A DNA stretch of 61,795 bases. Origin: Bacillota bacterium (lineage in GTDB: Bacteria; Bacillota; Clostridia; Peptostreptococcales; Anaerovoracaceae). The DNA is taken from assembly GCA_017417045.1 (NCBI GenBank), contig JAFPZZ010000038.1, positions 1 through 61,795 on the forward strand, given 5' to 3'. Below the pieces are notes generated by a model. That model saw nothing but the letters and a program-made list of their open reading frames with translations. It had not been told where the DNA came from and did no database searches. Positions 58,440 to 61,795 of this stretch are shown here, piece by piece (positions within the stretch are counted from its first letter, which is position 1; the number at the start of each line of letters is the position of its first letter). The position numbers were made by a program, and so were the translations under genes.

Positions 58440-59339
58440 ATGAACAATACTGTCATAGCTGTAGATAAAAGCGGTTCCTACCGCGTATACCTGACCCTCG
58501 GCACAGAGCTCGCGTCCGAAGCCGCGATGATACACGGCTGCAGCCATACCGCGGCGGCCGCGCTCGGAAGGACGCTCATGGCGACTGGCCTTATGGGCCT
58601 CATGCTCAAAGGAGAGCGCGACAGGCTCACCGTCCAGATCAAGGGCGACGGCCCCGCCAGGGAGATACTCGTCTGCGCCAACTCCGCGGGCGACGTCAAG
58701 GGATACATATCCGAGCCCTCAGTGGAGCTTCCGCTCAAGAGCAACGGCAAGCTCGACGTGGGCGGCCTCGTCGGAAAGGGGACACTTACGGTCATAAAGG
58801 ACCTAGGGCTCAGGGAGCCCTATGTTGGGAGGATAGACCTGGTCAGCGGCGAGATAGCCGAAGACTTCACGCAGTACTTTATGACTTCCGAACAGCAGCC
58901 CTCAAGCGTGGCCCTGGGCGTGCGCATGGAGGAGGGGGCGGTCGCGTCGGCAGCAGGCATGATCATCCAGGTCCTGCCCGGAGCGGACGACGAGGCGCTG
59001 AGCGCGCTCGAGGACAGGCTCTTCTTTATGGATTCGCTGAGCCTTCTCGCGAAGGACGCCATGGAGCCGGGCCCAGAGCTTCCGGTGAGAAAGCTCCTGA
59101 GGCTCATATTCTCGGGCATGCCCGAGCAGTACATGCCGGAGGCGCTCGAAGAGAGGGAGCTTCGCTGGCACTGCGACTGCAGCAGGGAGCGCATGGAGCG
59201 CGCCCTCATATCCATCGGGAAGAAGGATCTTTCCGAGATAGCCGAAGACGGACACGCTGAGCTCACCTGCCACTTCTGCAGGAGCAGCTATGATTTCGAC
59301 AGGGAGGAGCTCGAGAGGCTCCTGAGAGAGGCGAAATGA
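58440..59339 (+). CDS. hslO: Hsp33 redox-regulated chaperone
   Basis: 299 residues. The N-terminal chaperone domain includes SHTAAAALGRTLMA and VQIKGDGPAREILVCANS; the C-terminal zinc centre has the CxC (WHCDCS) and CxxC (CHFC) pairs, whose oxidation switches on holdase activity. ATG at 58440 is chosen because GGAGAACAAGGCG lies before it. The stop overlaps the DUF1934 start (ATGA). Confidence 0.95.
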   Translation: MNNTVIAVDKSGSYRVYLTLGTELASEAAMIHGCSHTAAAALGRTLMATGLMGLMLKGERDRLTVQIKGDGPAREILVCANSAGDVKGYISEPSVELPLKSNGKLDVGGLVGKGTLTVIKDLGLREPYVGRIDLVSGEIAEDFTQYFMTSEQQPSSVALGVRMEEGAVASAAGMIIQVLPGADDEALSALEDRLFFMDSLSLLAKDAMEPGPELPVRKLLRLIFSGMPEQYMPEALEERELRWHCDCSRERMERALISIGKKDLSEIAEDGHAELTCHFCRSSYDFDREELERLLREAK

Positions 59340-59782
59340 AAAAAGACGTCAGACTTAAGATCACGGGCACCGTGAACATACACGAGCGGGGGGAGGAGCC
59401 CAGGAGCGATGTCATCGAGTACATCACCGAGGGCGTCCTGTACCGGCGCGGGAATATCACGAAGATAGCCTACGACGAGCTCGAGGATTCAGGCCTCTAC
59501 GGGGGCAAGACCTTCATGACCGTTACGCCCAGCATGGTCAGGGTCATGAGGAAGGACGGAGACTACGTCACCCTTCAGATGGATTTCCGCGAGGGGCAGC
59601 GCTTCACCGGAGAGTATACGACCCCCTACGGGGCCTTCGGGCTTGAGCTGCTCACGAACGAGATCAGGGGCTTCGACAACGGCCCCGAGGCCGGCTCCAA
59701 GATGAGCATAGATTACAGCATGAGCATCAAAGGGCTCTCTGAAAGCAACAATAAACTGGAACTTGAGATACTTACGGAGTAG
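59336..59782 (+). CDS. DUF1934 (YwiB-like) beta-barrel protein
   Basis: 148 residues. VRLKITGTVNIHERGEE, EGVLYRRGNITKIAYDELE and TPYGAFGLELLTNEI match DUF1934, a lipocalin-like calycin fold with unknown ligand. Translationally coupled to hslO. Confidence 0.85.
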   Translation: MKKDVRLKITGTVNIHERGEEPRSDVIEYITEGVLYRRGNITKIAYDELEDSGLYGGKTFMTVTPSMVRVMRKDGDYVTLQMDFREGQRFTGEYTTPYGAFGLELLTNEIRGFDNGPEAGSKMSIDYSMSIKGLSESNNKLELEILTE

Positions 59783-59785
59783 AAG

Positions 59786-61303
59786 ATGTCAGAAACTAAG
59801 AGATACGAAAAGAGAAAGAGGCTGGGACGCGTAACGGCTATCATCCTGGTCGCCGCGATGGTCGTCATGTCCATGTCCTATCTGTTCCTTATCATTGGAG
59901 CGAAGGCCGGGGCCTCCGTAGCGGTATATGCTGCCGACAGCGGCAGCGAGCTCACCGACGAGGAGATCACGGAGCTCCGCTCGCAGATGAAGATAAAGAT
60001 GCTGCCGAGCCTCATCGAGTATCTGCAGCTCAACTACAAGGACGAGCTGTCCACCGAGGAGCTCGCTAACGGCGCCATCGAGGGCATCATGAGCGTCCTA
60101 AACGATCCCTACAGCCATTATTATTACGCCGAAGAGACCAGCAGCGAGCAGCTCTTCAGCGATCTTGAGAACAGCTACGCGGGCATAGGCGTCAGCATCA
60201 CCGAGCAGGCGGGAGAGATATTCCTTCTGGACGTTAATCCCACGGGGCCGGCCTACGAGGCAGGCATCAGGTCGGGCGGAGTCATAACCGCCGTCAACGG
60301 CGAGAGCGTCAGCGGAAAGAGCGTCAACGAGGTCGCCAATATGCTTAGAGGCGAGATAGGCACGGTAGTGACCGTCTCGGTCCGCATGAACGACAAGCTC
60401 TTCGCTTATTCCGTGACCAGGCGCGTCGTGCGCAGCATGACCGTCTTCGGCGAGATGCTCGAGGGCAATATCGGGTACATAAAGGTCACGAGCATGAGCA
60501 GCGACACGGCTCAGGAATTCCTAGAGACCAGGCTCACCCTCCTCAACCAGGGCATGATGGGCATGATACTCGACCTCAGAAACAACACCGGAGGTTATAT
60601 CGAGACCGCCATCAGCATAGCCGACCAGCTCATGGACAGCGGAGTCATAACCGTATACTTCAAGCAGGGCAAACCCTTTGCCATAGCTGAGGCAGAGCCC
60701 GACGCCATGAGGAAAGTCCCCGTGGTCATGCTGGTCAACGAGTACACGGCGTCATCCGCGGAGCTCCTCGCGGGAGGGCTGCACGATACGCTCAAGGTCC
60801 CCATGGTGGGCGAGACGACCTTCGGCAAGGGAATAGCGCAGAGCACGATAGATCTCTACAACGACGACATCCTCAGGCTCTCCGTATTCTACTTCAAGAC
60901 TCCGAATCACCACGATATAAACGGCATAGGCATACAGCCGGACTACATAGTCCACCAGAACGGAAACTACTCCGCCGAGGAAGCGAGAAAGATCCTCGAC
61001 AGTGTCTACACCATGAGGCACAGCGAGGAGGCCAAGGCCGGAGATATCTCCGTCAACATACTCGCTGTACAGCAGAGGCTTATCATCATGGGCTACAACG
61101 TCGAGGCCAACGCCAAGCTCGACGCGAAGACCATGGCCGCCATAAAGGACGTCCAAAAGCTCGACGGCATAGAGCAGACCGGAGAGCTCGACCGCATCAC
61201 CCTGTTGGCGATCAAAAACAGGTTCAGCACCTGGATGGGCGATGACGGAGCCGACCGCCAGCTCGAGAAGGCTGTCGAGGTCATAAAGGAGCTCATGAAC
61301 TGA
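59786..61303 (+). CDS. ctpA: S41 family C-terminal processing peptidase with peptidoglycan-binding domain
   Basis: 505 residues. A signal anchor (about 15-38) is followed by a PDZ domain (YAGIGVSITEQAGEIFLLDV, about 120-205) and the S41 serine protease with Ser in EYTASSAELLAGG and Lys in TTFGKGIAQST. The C-terminus (about 418-480) is a peptidoglycan-binding type 1 fold (AVQQRLIIMGYNVE). Such proteases cleave secreted proteins, including sporulation or cell-wall proteins, outside the membrane. It lies 3 bp after DUF1934. Confidence 0.93.
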   Translation: MSETKRYEKRKRLGRVTAIILVAAMVVMSMSYLFLIIGAKAGASVAVYAADSGSELTDEEITELRSQMKIKMLPSLIEYLQLNYKDELSTEELANGAIEGIMSVLNDPYSHYYYAEETSSEQLFSDLENSYAGIGVSITEQAGEIFLLDVNPTGPAYEAGIRSGGVITAVNGESVSGKSVNEVANMLRGEIGTVVTVSVRMNDKLFAYSVTRRVVRSMTVFGEMLEGNIGYIKVTSMSSDTAQEFLETRLTLLNQGMMGMILDLRNNTGGYIETAISIADQLMDSGVITVYFKQGKPFAIAEAEPDAMRKVPVVMLVNEYTASSAELLAGGLHDTLKVPMVGETTFGKGIAQSTIDLYNDDILRLSVFYFKTPNHHDINGIGIQPDYIVHQNGNYSAEEARKILDSVYTMRHSEEAKAGDISVNILAVQQRLIIMGYNVEANAKLDAKTMAAIKDVQKLDGIEQTGELDRITLLAIKNRFSTWMGDDGADRQLEKAVEVIKELMN

Positions 61304-61328
61304 AGCTCAGAAGCTGCGGCGCTGAAAA

Positions 61329-61372
61329 GCAGGCGCGCTCGGCGCTAACAGCAGGCGCGCCCGGCGCTGAAC
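61329..61372 (+). repeat. 22-bp tandem duplication after ctpA
   Basis: Two copies (61329 and 61351) begin GCAGGCGCGC(T/C)CGGCGCT; degenerate partial units lie on both sides. Confidence 0.6.
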
Positions 61373-61441
61373 GACAGGCACATACCGACGAATTAACCTC
61401 AGGGCAAACGCAGACGGCAAGCGAACTTACAGGAGGCAGAC

Positions 61442-61795
61442 ATGACTATACTGGTTATAGACGGACAGGGCGGGAGGCTCGGACAGAAGCTCGTCGAGAG
61501 CCTCATCGAGGCCGTTCCCGAGGCTGAAGTGATAGCGGTGGGTACGAATACCGTTGCGACCGGTAGCATGCTCAAGGCCGGCGCGGCGAGGGCCGCTACC
61601 GGGGAGAACGCGGTCGTCGTATGCTCGAGGACTGCCGACGTCATAGTCGGCCCGCTCGGCATAGTCCTGGCGGACGCCCTCATGGGCGAGATAAGCCCGG
61701 CAATGGCCGCCGCGGTGGCGTCGAGCCCCGCCTACAGGGTCCTCGTCCCGATGAACCTCTGCGACACATACGTCGCCGGGGCCTCCCAGTCCTAC
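61442..61795 (+). CDS. DUF3842 family protein, 3' end beyond the window
   Basis: 118 residues visible. MTILVIDGQGGRLGQKLVES is a Rossmann-like start with a glycine loop; ATGENAVVVCSRTADVIVGP and LIPMNLC-like VLVPMNLCDTYVAG are conserved in DUF3842. The function is unknown. CAGGAGGCAGAC precedes ATG. The coding frame runs off the window edge. Confidence 0.85.
   Translation, partial: MTILVIDGQGGRLGQKLVESLIEAVPEAEVIAVGTNTVATGSMLKAGAARAATGENAVVVCSRTADVIVGPLGIVLADALMGEISPAMAAAVASSPAYRVLVPMNLCDTYVAGASQSY

Overview
The window is GC-rich (roughly 60 percent), gene-dense chromosomal DNA of a Gram-positive anaerobe, most likely a Clostridia-class Firmicute. The signs are sigma-A-type TTGACA/TATAAT promoters, strong AGGAGG-like ribosome sites, LPXTG-type sortase substrates, DUF1934, DUF3842 and Hsp33 genes, 4Fe-4S reductases and a pyrophosphate-type phosphofructokinase. 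Many genes handle amino acids and peptides: four M20 peptidases, a polar amino acid ABC transporter, 5-oxoprolinase subunits, a gamma-glutamyl hydrolase and ornithine carbamoyltransferase. This points to an amino-acid-fermenting host-associated species. The family-level assignment is a guess. I found no tRNA, rRNA, CRISPR array, phage or insertion sequence.

Layout. 1-3.0 kb: bactofilin, DUF554 and EamA membrane proteins. 3.2-14.3 kb: a housekeeping block metG-tatD-tilS-ftsH-pucR-type regulator-dus-greA-lysS. 14.4-19.7 kb: flavin reductase, ferredoxin-like aldo/keto reductase, MFS transporter, M20 peptidase. 19.8-28.6 kb: a sortase-assembled pilus operon. 29-36.6 kb: phosphofructokinase, rhomboid protease, argF, peroxiredoxin, DUF2130 and membrane proteins. 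36.8-40.9 kb: an AT-rich GIY-YIG/DUF2075 helicase, then a macrodomain protein, a serine hydrolase and a Nif3-like protein. 41.1-46.7 kb (minus strand): an M20 peptidase with an AbrB-type membrane protein, then a two-gene amino acid ABC transporter. 47-49.5 kb: a macrodomain regulator-like protein and a von Willebrand A protein. 50-55.6 kb: an AbgB-like amidohydrolase with a permease, and pxpABC. 55.7-61.8 kb: PuuD-like hydrolase, DUF3267, ispE, hslO, DUF1934, ctpA and DUF3842.

The most unusual part is the pilus operon. It resembles the streptococcal FCT pilus region: a signal-peptidase-like SipA whose catalytic Ser and Lys are both replaced, an FctA/Spy0128-type major pilin with an IPTG sorting signal, a class B sortase, a single polypeptide that joins an LPQTG minor pilin to a second sortase, and a large leucine-rich-repeat tip adhesin interrupted by one in-frame TAA.

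A second theme is the abundance of short tandem duplications (21-37 bp). Several straddle stop codons in intergenic DNA. Others sit in frame inside genes (ispE, DUF2130, pxpB, the macrodomain protein). Domain fusions are also frequent: LysRS with a Trbp111-like domain, an ABC ATPase with an HATPase-like tail, and two solute-binding domains fused to a permease.
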